A stretch of DNA of 64,000 bases, from the NCBI RefSeq assembly GCF_900102105.1, contig NZ_FNBB01000003.1:434001-498000 (forward strand), in the 5' to 3' direction. Positions 44,826 through 52,722 of this stretch are shown here, in pieces (positions within the stretch are counted from its first letter, which is position 1; every line of letters starts with the position of its first letter). Below the pieces are notes generated by a model that searched no databases, was not told the origin of the DNA, and saw only the letters and a program-made list of their open reading frames with translations. This DNA comes from Agrobacterium pusense (GTDB taxonomy: Bacteria > Pseudomonadota > Alphaproteobacteria > Rhizobiales > Rhizobiaceae). Both the position numbers and the translations under genes were made by a program.

Positions 44826-45764
44826 ATGGCTTTTTCATCGAAATTATTATCCCTTCTCGCCGGTGGTCTTTTCACGGCCACTGCCGCGCTCATCCCGGCA
44901 GCGCATGCGCAGGAGGTTGACCTGTCGCCGGAGCAGAAGGGTCGCGTTCGCGCAGAAAAGGTGGAGGAGGCGATCAAGCTCCTGCCTGCCGGCCACAAGT
45001 TCGTTGCCGATGGAAAGCTGACGGTTGCGACCGTACCTTTCCGGCTGCCGCTGGTGGATTATGCGAGCGACACGAAGACGCCGATCGGCGTGGAGCCGGA
45101 TATTGCCCAGCTCGTCGCCGACAGCCTTGGACTTGAACTTCAGCTTGTCCCCATCGCCTGGGCCGACTGGCCGCTCGGTCTCACATCAGGCAAATATGAC
45201 GCCGTGACGTCTAATATAACGGTGACGGAGGCCCGCAAGGAAAAGTTCGATTTCTCCAGCTATCGCAATGACCTGCTGGGCTTTTACGTGGGCAACAACA
45301 GCAAGGTCACGTCAATCGGCAAGCCCGAGGATGTCGCCGGGCTGAAGGTGATTGTCGGCGCGGCCACCAATCAGGAGCAGATACTCTTGAAGTGGATCAA
45401 GGACAACAAAGCCAAGGGCCTGGCCGACACCGAGGTACAATATTACGACGACCAGGCGGTGCTTGATGTCGCCCTGCAATCCGGCCGCGCGGATGCCTAT
45501 CTTGGCCCCAATGCCACCTCTGCCTTCCAGGCGGCAAGCCAGAAGAAGACGAAGCTCGTCGGCACCTTCTCCGGCGGCTGGCCCGAAGCGGCGGAAATCG
45601 CCGTCGCTTCGAAAAAGGACGCCGGTATTGCCGAAGCCATCACTGCCGCACTGAATGCCCAAATCAAGAACGGCAACTACGGCAAGGTTCTCGCCCGCTG
45701 GAATCTGGGCTCGGAGGCCATCACCGAATCCCGCACAAACCCGCCCGGTCTGCCCAAGAGCTGA
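44826..45764 (+). CDS. Amino-acid ABC transporter substrate-binding protein (family 3)
   Basis: A 312-residue periplasmic protein. The Sec signal covers about residues 1-28, with cleavage after AHA. The family 3 core is visible as KLTVATVPFRLPLVDYASD, GVEPDIAQLVADSLGLELQLVPIAW, SGKYDAVTSNITVTEARKEKFDFSSY and AGLKVIVGAATNQEQ. Both it and the next gene end in the same ESRTNPPGLPKS tail. It is separated from the second binding protein gene by a strong stem-loop. The Bacillus counterpart operon also encodes two binding proteins (TcyJ, TcyK) for cystine-type ligands. Confidence 0.9.
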   Translation: MAFSSKLLSLLAGGLFTATAALIPAAHAQEVDLSPEQKGRVRAEKVEEAIKLLPAGHKFVADGKLTVATVPFRLPLVDYASDTKTPIGVEPDIAQLVADSLGLELQLVPIAWADWPLGLTSGKYDAVTSNITVTEARKEKFDFSSYRNDLLGFYVGNNSKVTSIGKPEDVAGLKVIVGAATNQEQILLKWIKDNKAKGLADTEVQYYDDQAVLDVALQSGRADAYLGPNATSAFQAASQKKTKLVGTFSGGWPEAAEIAVASKKDAGIAEAITAALNAQIKNGNYGKVLARWNLGSEAITESRTNPPGLPKS

Positions 45765-45830
45765 GAAGGCATATCGCTGACAGTCAAGTTGCCGAAAAAG
45801 CTGAGTTGAAGGTGGGACATCACTCAGCCG

Positions 45831-45860
45831 GTAGCGCGGGCCTCCTCCCGCCCGCGCTAC
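45831..45860 (+). other. Strong intercistronic stem-loop between tandem binding protein genes
   Basis: A perfect 11-bp stem (GTAGCGCGGGC/GCCCGCGCTAC) with an 8-base loop and no T run. It lies in the 128-base gap between the two binding protein genes and may stabilise the upstream mRNA or adjust their ratio. Confidence 0.6.
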
Positions 45861-45892
45861 CTCCGTCCCGCGATCAATATCGGGAAACACCA

Positions 45893-46828
45893 ATGACTTT
45901 CACCTTTCGCCTGACCTCCGTCACGCTCGGCGCCTTTCTTTCCTTTGCCGGCTTCGCGTCTGCTTTCGCAGATGATGTATTCGATCTGTCGCCGGATCAG
46001 CCTGGGCGTGTCAGGGTCGAGAAGGATGCCGGCGCCATTGCCGCCATCCCGAAGGATTTCCGGTTCGTCTCACCAGGCAAATTCACCGTGGCCGTTTCAC
46101 CGGGCGGCCCGCCGCTGGCCACTTACGCAACCGACGCGAAGACTGTCGTAGGGGCCGATCCCGATTATGCGCTCGCCGTTGCCGACAGTCTCGGGCTTGA
46201 GCTGGAACTGGTGGCGGTCGCCTGGGCGGACTGGCCGCTGGGGCTCGCGTCGGGCAAATACGATGCGGTGATCTCGAATGTAGGTGTCACGGAGCAGCGC
46301 AAGGAAAAATTCGACTTCTCCACCTACCGGCAGGGTCTCCACGGCTTCTTCGTCAAGTCCGACAGTGGCATAAGCGCTATCAGGGAGCCGAAGGATGCGG
46401 CGGGGCTGCGTATCATCGTCGGCGCCGGCACCAATCAGGAGCGTATCCTGCTGAAATGGAGCGACGAGAACGTTGCCGCCGATTTGAAGCCGATCGAGCT
46501 GCAATATTACGACGATGAAGCAACGCGGCTTGTAGCCCTTTCGGCAGGGCGGGCGGATGTAATCGTTCAGCCGCATGCCCAGCTGGTTTTCATCGCAGCG
46601 CGAGACAAGACAATCAAGCGTGTCGGGACCCTTTCCGCCGGATGGCCGGAACGTTCCGACGTTGCAATCACCACCCGCAAGGGTTCGGGACTGGCCGATG
46701 CATTGACACTCGCCACCAACGATCTGATCAAGAGTGGTGCCTATGCAAAAATTCTCGACCGCTGGCAACTTTCCGAAGAGGCCCTGCCGGAATCGCGGAC
46801 CAATCCTCCCGGACTGCCGAAAAGCTGA
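45893..46828 (+). CDS. Amino-acid ABC transporter substrate-binding protein (family 3), tandem paralogue
   Basis: A 311-residue paralogue of the preceding protein. Start 45893 gives a Sec signal (MTFTFRLTSVTLGAFLSFAG, cleavage after AFA); the longer frame from 45806 covers the stem-loop and is rejected. It shares LSPDQPGRVRVEKD, VAWADWPLGLASGKYDAVIS, AGLRIIVGAGTNQER and the ESRTNPPGLPKS tail. Differences in the ligand lobes suggest a second ligand for the same fused transporter. Last gene of the operon, followed by a hairpin at 46855. Confidence 0.88.
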   Translation: MTFTFRLTSVTLGAFLSFAGFASAFADDVFDLSPDQPGRVRVEKDAGAIAAIPKDFRFVSPGKFTVAVSPGGPPLATYATDAKTVVGADPDYALAVADSLGLELELVAVAWADWPLGLASGKYDAVISNVGVTEQRKEKFDFSTYRQGLHGFFVKSDSGISAIREPKDAAGLRIIVGAGTNQERILLKWSDENVAADLKPIELQYYDDEATRLVALSAGRADVIVQPHAQLVFIAARDKTIKRVGTLSAGWPERSDVAITTRKGSGLADALTLATNDLIKSGAYAKILDRWQLSEEALPESRTNPPGLPKS

Positions 46829-46854
46829 CCTGCAGATGAGATGCGGCGGACTGC

Positions 46855-46888
46855 AATACCCGCTGGGTCATCCCCGCGCGGGTATTTG
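46855..46888. terminator. Hairpin between convergent genes
   Basis: A 9-bp stem (AATACCCGC/GCGGGTATT) with a 14-base loop, followed by TTGTC. It sits between the stop at 46828 (+) and that at 46893 (-) and could act in both directions. Confidence 0.45.
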
Positions 46889-46892
46889 TCCG

Positions 46893-48218
46893 TCAGAAAT
46901 CCGCGACCTTGCCCCAGGCCGAGCTGTTAAAACGGCTGGGATGATAAGGCGCGGGATCGACGATCGGGCTGGCGCCAGTGACGATATCGGCAATGAGGTG
47001 GCCCGCTCCCGGACCTATGCCGAAACCATGGCCGCTGAAGCCCGCGGCGAGGATGAAGCCGGGCAATTCGCTGGTTTCACCAATGGCAGGTACGCCATCC
47101 GGCGTGCTGTCGATAAAGCCGGCCCATGTGGTCGAAACCTGCGTTTTGCGTAGAGCAGGCAGGAGCTGCAAAGCTCTTTCATGGGTTTCGCGTATCGCTG
47201 CCGCATTCGGTTTCGGATCCAGAATGCGAACCCGTTCCATGGGGGTCGGCGCATCGAGGCGCCAGTTTTTCAGCGACTCGTGGCCACCGCGAACGCCTTC
47301 CAGGCCGCCTGGCCTGAGACTGCGCCAGCGCTTGAGGAACATCGGCACGAACTCACGCGCAAACCGCGCCTGCTGCGCCGTCGGGTCAATGCGTCCAAGC
47401 CCGCTGATGGCGAGCGTATAGCCCCCATTATTCCGCTTCGTTACCGAGACGGCGGCAGTGTGCAGCGCATCCGGCAGACCCTCCGCGCCGGGCGTAACGG
47501 CGAGAATAGAGGACCGAACCGAAGCCTGCGGAAAACGGATGCCCAGCTGGCGGCAGAATGAAGAGGCCCAGGCGCCGCCGGACATGATCGCCGTTTTCGT
47601 GCGGATGGTTCCTTTTTCGGTAACGACGGCGCTGACGCGACCATTTTCCGTCTCGAGGCCCCGCGCGGCGCAGTTCTGATGCACCGTGCCGCCCAGCTTC
47701 ATGATGGCACGCGCTACGGCGGGGGCCGCCATGGAAGGATCGGCTGTTCCGTCGGTCGGTGAAAAAACGCCCCCCCTCCAGCGTTTTCCGGTCGCATGCC
47801 CACGCTCGCTCGCTTCATCTGCGCTCAACATATGGGTCGTCACGCCGGCAGTAAGGGCAAAGTCGCGCCAGCGCGCCCATCCAGCAAGCTCGGCCTCGTT
47901 GTCGCTCAGGTAAAGCAGCCCGCAGCGGCGAAAGCCGGTGTTCTCGCCGCTTTCGGCCGCAAATCGTTCCCAGAGCGTAAGGCTCTGCGTCGAAATCGGC
48001 AATTCCCTTGCGTCGCGGTTCTGCTGCCGGCACCAGCCCCAGTTCCGGCTGGATTGCTCCGCGCCGATAAGGCCTTTTTCGACAAGGGCGACTTTCAGGC
48101 CGCGCTGCGCGAGGTAATAAGCAGCGAATACGCCGACGATGCCGCCGCCGATGATGACCGCGTCAGCCGCTTTCGGCAGGTCCGGCGATGTCGTTATCTG
48201 TTGCAGCGGGGCGGGCAT
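46893..48218 (-). CDS. FAD-dependent amino-acid oxidoreductase (DadA/DAO-like)
   Basis: A 441-residue protein. The FAD-binding Rossmann motif is AVIIGGGIVGVFAAYYLAQRG (about residues 20-40), with VALVEKG following. The DAO-family core includes GGVFSPTDGTADPSMAAPAVARA and a C-terminal GFSGHGFGIGPGAGHLIAD flavin-contact region. Such enzymes oxidise amino acids or secondary amines to imines. Start 48218 follows GGAG. It is transcribed divergently from the Lrp-type gene at 48448, which probably regulates it. Substrate unknown. Confidence 0.87.
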   Translation of the reverse strand: MPAPLQQITTSPDLPKAADAVIIGGGIVGVFAAYYLAQRGLKVALVEKGLIGAEQSSRNWGWCRQQNRDARELPISTQSLTLWERFAAESGENTGFRRCGLLYLSDNEAELAGWARWRDFALTAGVTTHMLSADEASERGHATGKRWRGGVFSPTDGTADPSMAAPAVARAIMKLGGTVHQNCAARGLETENGRVSAVVTEKGTIRTKTAIMSGGAWASSFCRQLGIRFPQASVRSSILAVTPGAEGLPDALHTAAVSVTKRNNGGYTLAISGLGRIDPTAQQARFAREFVPMFLKRWRSLRPGGLEGVRGGHESLKNWRLDAPTPMERVRILDPKPNAAAIRETHERALQLLPALRKTQVSTTWAGFIDSTPDGVPAIGETSELPGFILAAGFSGHGFGIGPGAGHLIADIVTGASPIVDPAPYHPSRFNSSAWGKVADF

Positions 48219-48447
48219 GGTCTGACTCCTTATAGTCGTCCTAATTTACCTTGGCCGACGCGCAAACGTTGCCAGACTGGGCTCTCTGCCGGAATTTTCT
48301 GCTGTTCGCAGACCTCTCTGCAACTCTTTCTGCTGAATGAAAAAAACATCGTTGCGTCGACAGCGCGCGTCCATGTGGTAAGATTTCAATTGCCGCGCCA
48401 GAATTTTATGCCGCGTGTCTGAAAAAACAAAAGGGGTTCCGCACGTG
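48219..48447. promoter_or_regulatory. Divergent promoter between FAD oxidoreductase and Lrp-type regulator
   Basis: A 229-base gap between two divergent genes, the usual arrangement for an Lrp/AsnC regulator and its target amino-acid oxidase. A/T-rich patches lie near 48335-48350 and 48375-48430. No gene is seen. Confidence 0.4.
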
Positions 48448-48924
48448 ATGAAACTTGACCGGATCGATATCAAGATTCTCTATGAACTTCAGAAAAACGG
48501 TCGCATCACCAATGTCGAGCTGGCGGAACTTGTCAATCTTTCGCCAAGCCCCTGCCTGATGCGGGTGAAGAAGCTCCAGTCGGAAGGTTATATCGAGGGG
48601 TATTCGGCGCAGATCAACATCAACAAACTCGGCCAGACGCTGACGGTCTTCACCGAGATCACACTCAAGAATCATCGCCAGATCGATTTCGCCCGCTTCC
48701 TCGGGGTCGTTGAAAAAATCGACCAGGTGGTGGAATGCCATCTCGTTTCCGGCGGTTACGACTACCTCCTGAAATTCGTCACGTCGGGCATTGTCGAATA
48801 TCAGTCGATCATGGAAAGGCTGACCGATATGGACGTGGGCATCGACAAATATTTCAGCTTCGTGGTGCTGAAATCGCCGATTATCAAATCGCATATGCCG
48901 CTGACCAGCCTGTTTCCGCTTTGA
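48448..48924 (+). CDS. Lrp/AsnC-family transcriptional regulator
   Basis: A 158-residue regulator. The helix-turn-helix is at about residues 6-50 (MKLDRIDIKILYELQKNGRI, LAELVNLSPSPCLMRVKKLQ), followed by the RAM ligand domain (VVECHLVSGGYDYLLKFV). Start 48448 is preferred over the frame's 48415; a GTG at 48445 is also possible. Closest known members respond to amino acids and control adjacent catabolic genes (BkdR/PutR/DadR type). The divergent FAD oxidoreductase is the likely target. Confidence 0.9.
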   Translation: MKLDRIDIKILYELQKNGRITNVELAELVNLSPSPCLMRVKKLQSEGYIEGYSAQININKLGQTLTVFTEITLKNHRQIDFARFLGVVEKIDQVVECHLVSGGYDYLLKFVTSGIVEYQSIMERLTDMDVGIDKYFSFVVLKSPIIKSHMPLTSLFPL

Positions 48925-48989
48925 AGTGAGAGGTAGTACATCAGACGTCCGCAGAACCGATGGGTTTGACAGGGGGTTGCACTTACACT

Positions 48990-49104
48990 CCGTCACCCCG
49001 GACTTGATCCGGGATCCAGCGCGATCAAGTCCTTGATTGCAAAAGACTCTTCTCACGGGGCAGACGCGCCGTGGCTGGATGCCGGATCAAGTTCGGCATG
49101 ACGG
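48990..49104. repeat. RIME-like palindromic intergenic repeat, copy B
   Basis: About 115 bases, the inverted counterpart of copy A at 4188-4303: its reverse complement begins GTCATGCCGAACTTGATCC and ends GGGGTGACGG. Several differences between arms are compensatory in the stems. It lies between the Lrp gene and the end of the ABC operon at 49173. Confidence 0.75.
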
Positions 49105-49172
49105 AGGACAGCGTCTCAATCCTCTTTGGTAATCACCCAGGTTTTTGCAACGCCTTACTGTTTTTCAGCAGC

Positions 49173-50828
49173 TCACCGCTTGGAAAACGCCCGCACCAGC
49201 TCCGCATCCTGCTGAAGATTGTCGAGCCATGTCGGGTCGAGTTTGGGTACCGAAGAGAAGAGCAGCTTTGAATAGGGATGCGTCGGCGATTTGATGGCTT
49301 CCGTCTCCAGATGCTCCACCTTCTTGCCGGCGTACATCACCACGATTTCGTCGCAGATGGTCTCCACCACCGAGAGATCGTGGCTGATGAAGATGTAAGA
49401 GAGATTCAGCTCCCGCTGCAATTCGCCGAGAAGATCGATGATGGCGGCGGCAACCACGGTGTCCAGCGCCGAGGTTATTTCGTCGCAGATGATGAGTGAT
49501 GGTTCGGCGGCCAGCGCCCGGGCGAAATTGACGCGCTGCTTCTGCCCGCCTGACAGGCCTGAGGGATGACGGTGGCGCACCGAGCGCGGCAGCTTCACCA
49601 TGTCGAGAAGCTGATCGACCCGCGCATCCCGGGCCTTGCCCTTCATGCCGTGATAAAAGGTCAACGGCCGGCCGAGAATATCCTCGATCGGTTTCGAAGG
49701 GTTGAGCGCGGTATCGGCATATTGGAAAACGATCTGCATGCGGCGCAGCTGGTCGCTTGTCCGATGGCGGGCATCGGCATCCAGCTCCTTGCCTTCGAAA
49801 ATGACATGGCCGCCTGCCGCCGGAAGAATGCCGGCAATGGCGCGTGCCAGTGTCGATTTTCCGCAGCCGGATTCGCCGATGATACCAAGATTGCGACCGG
49901 GATAGACCGAAAGGCTGACGGAATCCACGGCGCGCACGAGCGGCATCCTGTCGTCGCCCTTGGTGCCATATCCAGCGATCAGATTTTCAATATCCAGCAA
50001 CGGTGCTGCCCGGTCCTGCGTTGGCGGGGCGACCGCGCGGACCTTGTCATGAAATGCCGTCAGCAATTCCTTTGTGTAAGGATGCTGCGCATTTTCGAGA
50101 ATATCCCTGGTGGTGCCGGTTTCCTGTACCTCGCCGCCTTTCAGCACCACGATCTGGTCGGCGATCTGGGCAACGACGGCGAGATCGTGTGACACATAGA
50201 CACCTCCGATGCCGCCCTTACGCATTGCCGATTTGAAGGCGCGCAGGACCTCGATCTGGGTCGTGACGTCGAGTGCGGTGGTCGGTTCGTCGAAGATCAC
50301 CAGCTTTGGATTGCCGATCAGCGCCATGGCCGCGGAGAGGCGCTGAAGCTGACCGCCGGAGACCTGATGCGGATAACGGTCACCGATGGTTTCCGGGTTG
50401 GGCAATGAGAGCGCCTTGAAGAGCTCAACCGCGCGTGCACGGGCTTCCTGCGGCGGCATGAGGTGATGGATGCGGGTGACTTCGATGACCTGATCGATGA
50501 TCTTCTGTGCCGGGTTGAAGGCGGCAGCAGCGCTTTGCGGGACATAAGTGACTTGTGTGCCGCGGACCCTTTCGCGCTCTGTTTCGGAAAGCTGCACCAT
50601 ATCCTGACCCGCCACCTTGACGCTGCCGCCGGAAATGCGGCAACCGGGGCGGGCGTAACCCATCAGCGTCAGGGCGATGGTGGTCTTGCCGGAGCCGCTT
50701 TCGCCGATCAGTGCGACGATTTCGCCATCGGCGATATCGATGTCGACGCCCTTGATGATATCGATGCGACGGCCTGAATCGGTGGTTGCCTCGACCTTCA
50801 ATCCGCGGATTTCAACGAGATTGTTCAT
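49173..50828 (-). CDS. Double-ATPase protein of a peptide-type ABC transporter (DppD-DppF fusion)
   Basis: A 551-residue protein holding two complete ATPase domains. Domain 1: Walker A GESGSGKTT, signature VSGGQLQR, Walker B LVIFDEPTTALD, H-loop VSHD. Domain 2 (from about residue 280): Walker A GESGCGKST, signature LSGGQKQR, Walker B LIICDEITSALD (Ile replaces Pro), H-loop ISHD. Such fusions are known for GsiA-type transporters. It overlaps the upstream permease gene by ATGA. It is the last gene of the operon 55191-49173 and stands at the RIME copy B side. Confidence 0.9.
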   Translation of the reverse strand: MNNLVEIRGLKVEATTDSGRRIDIIKGVDIDIADGEIVALIGESGSGKTTIALTLMGYARPGCRISGGSVKVAGQDMVQLSETERERVRGTQVTYVPQSAAAAFNPAQKIIDQVIEVTRIHHLMPPQEARARAVELFKALSLPNPETIGDRYPHQVSGGQLQRLSAAMALIGNPKLVIFDEPTTALDVTTQIEVLRAFKSAMRKGGIGGVYVSHDLAVVAQIADQIVVLKGGEVQETGTTRDILENAQHPYTKELLTAFHDKVRAVAPPTQDRAAPLLDIENLIAGYGTKGDDRMPLVRAVDSVSLSVYPGRNLGIIGESGCGKSTLARAIAGILPAAGGHVIFEGKELDADARHRTSDQLRRMQIVFQYADTALNPSKPIEDILGRPLTFYHGMKGKARDARVDQLLDMVKLPRSVRHRHPSGLSGGQKQRVNFARALAAEPSLIICDEITSALDTVVAAAIIDLLGELQRELNLSYIFISHDLSVVETICDEIVVMYAGKKVEHLETEAIKSPTHPYSKLLFSSVPKLDPTWLDNLQQDAELVRAFSKR

Positions 50829-51679
50829 GCTTCGCTCCTGTCGCGAATTTTCTTCGGCAGATTGTCGATCAGCAGGTTCACGCTGATCGTCAGGCTTGCA
50901 ATGGCCAGTGACGGAAAAATGACCGCGGGGGCCGCGAAAGGCAGGCCGCCGATGTTTTCGCGCACCAGCGCACCCCAGTCGGCATTGGGTGGCTGCAGGC
51001 CGAGGCCAAGGAAGGAAAGGCCAGAAAGAAGCAGGACGATAAACACGAACCGTACGCCGAGATCGGCAAGCACGGGCCGGATGATGTTCGGCAGAATTTC
51101 GGAGCCGATGAGATAAAAGAGGCTCTCACCGCGAACACGCGCCACTGTGACGAAATCCATTGTGTTGACATTGACTGCAAGCGCGCGGGCAAAACGATAG
51201 GCGCCGGGCGTGTAGATGACCGAGAGCGTGACGATTAATACCGGAATGGACGAACCGACAGCGGCGACGACCACGAGGCCGAAAAGCTTGCTTGGAATGG
51301 AATTCACCGCATCGAGAAACCGGCTGAGCGCGGCGTCGAACCAGCCGCCGATGACGGCGGCGCACATGCCGAGCACAACGCCGCAGGTGCAGGCGATGGC
51401 GACCGCTGCCAGCGAAATGCCGACCGTGAAACGTGCGCCCATGAGAATACGGGAAAGCACGTCACGACCGAGATAGTCCGAACCGAGCCAGAGCTCTGAT
51501 GTCATCGGCCCGAAATAATCGAAATCGACGATTTCACCGACCGGATGCGGAATGAGATATGGCGCGAAGATCGCAACCATGGCCCAGAGAAAGATGACGA
51601 GAAAGCCGAAAACGCCGACTGCGTTGATCTTGTAACCCAAACGCGAGGTCCCCGAAGTTGTTTTGACATGATCGGCCAT
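50825..51679 (-). CDS. Peptide-type ABC transporter permease (DppC-like)
   Basis: A 284-residue permease. The ATG at 51679 overlaps the stop of the upstream permease (ATGA); the long frame to 52138 runs through that gene and is rejected. It has an N-terminal helix (VGVFGFLVIFLWAMVAIFAP), WLGSDYLGRDVLSRILMGAR, and the EAA loop (DFVTVARVRGESLFY). Together with the next gene it builds the channel of the second peptide-type transporter, served by the binding protein at 52723. Confidence 0.9.
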   Translation of the reverse strand: MADHVKTTSGTSRLGYKINAVGVFGFLVIFLWAMVAIFAPYLIPHPVGEIVDFDYFGPMTSELWLGSDYLGRDVLSRILMGARFTVGISLAAVAIACTCGVVLGMCAAVIGGWFDAALSRFLDAVNSIPSKLFGLVVVAAVGSSIPVLIVTLSVIYTPGAYRFARALAVNVNTMDFVTVARVRGESLFYLIGSEILPNIIRPVLADLGVRFVFIVLLLSGLSFLGLGLQPPNADWGALVRENIGGLPFAAPAVIFPSLAIASLTISVNLLIDNLPKKIRDRSEA

Positions 51680-52629
51680 CAGCGCAGCCTCGGATTGGAC
51701 ATGATGGCGATGATGTCTGCGGTCGTGATGAGGAGGAGATAACCGACGCAGAAGATCATTGCGCAGGTCTGGATCAGCGGCAGGTCGCGGGTGGCGACGC
51801 CATCGACCATCAGCTTGGCGATGCCGGGATAATTGAAGATCGTCTCGACGATGATAACACCGCCGACAAGATAGGAGAGCGAGAGCGCCACCGCGTTGAC
51901 AATGGGGCCAAGCGCGTTTGGCAGCGCGTGGCGCAGCACGATGCGCATGCGCGGCGCACCCTTCAGCAGCGCCATTTCGACATACGGCGTGTCGAGTGTC
52001 TCGATAACGGCGGCGCGGCTCATGCGGATCATTTGGGCGGAGACAACGAAGGTCAGGGTGATGACGGGCATGGCGTAAACACGCAGCACATCGAAAAGCG
52101 TGTGCACTTCGCTGACGAGCGATAGCGCCGGCAGCCATTTCAGGTAAACGGCAAAAAGCAGCACCGCGAGCGTCGCGATCATGAATTCCGGCACCGAAAT
52201 GACGCCGATGGTCAGCACGGTGACGGCCCGGTCATAAAGCGTTCCGCGCAGCATTGCGGAACTGATGCCGAGCGTCAGCGCCAGCGGCACGGCGATGATG
52301 GTCGTGATGCCAGCCAGCTTCATGGAGTTGATGAAACGCGGGCCGATGAGATCGGCAATCGCCATGTTATTGGCATAGGACGTGCCGAGATCTCCCTGCA
52401 CCAGGCCGAAAAGCCAACGGATGAAACGCAGCAGGGCGGGATCGTCGAGATGCATGGCGGTACGCAGGCCCGCAACGGCTTCAGGCGTCGCCGCCTGGCC
52501 GAGGAGGATCGTCGCGGTGTCGCCGGGTAACAGGCTGGTGGCTGAAAAGACGATAAATGAGACGATAAGCAGCGTCGTCAGCATGACGACCAGCCGCCTG
52601 GCGACAAGGGATAATATCCGGCTGTTCAT
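51679..52629 (-). CDS. Peptide-type ABC transporter permease (DppB-like)
   Basis: A 316-residue permease with an N-terminal helix (VVMLTTLLIVSFIVFSATSL), the periplasmic loop LFGLVQGDLGTSYAN, and the EAA loop (YVEMALLKGAPRMRI). It lies 93 bases downstream of the binding protein gene, across a stem-loop, and overlaps the DppC-like gene. Family assignment is firm; the transported compound is unknown. Confidence 0.9.
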   Translation of the reverse strand: MNSRILSLVARRLVVMLTTLLIVSFIVFSATSLLPGDTATILLGQAATPEAVAGLRTAMHLDDPALLRFIRWLFGLVQGDLGTSYANNMAIADLIGPRFINSMKLAGITTIIAVPLALTLGISSAMLRGTLYDRAVTVLTIGVISVPEFMIATLAVLLFAVYLKWLPALSLVSEVHTLFDVLRVYAMPVITLTFVVSAQMIRMSRAAVIETLDTPYVEMALLKGAPRMRIVLRHALPNALGPIVNAVALSLSYLVGGVIIVETIFNYPGIAKLMVDGVATRDLPLIQTCAMIFCVGYLLLITTADIIAIMSNPRLR

Positions 52630-52686
52630 TCACATGCTCCTGCAACCTGCCTGATGGTGGAGGCTTCCCGCATCTCGGGGAAAGCT

Positions 52687-52712
52687 TGCCGGGCGCTGTT
52701 TCACGCCCGGCA
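52687..52712 (-). other. Intercistronic stem-loop after the binding protein gene
   Basis: A perfect 9-bp stem (TGCCGGGCG/CGCCCGGCA) with an 8-base loop between the binding protein stop and the permease start. It may reduce read-through and keep the binding protein in excess, or protect its mRNA. Confidence 0.5.
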
Positions 52713-52722
52713 CCATGGTTTA

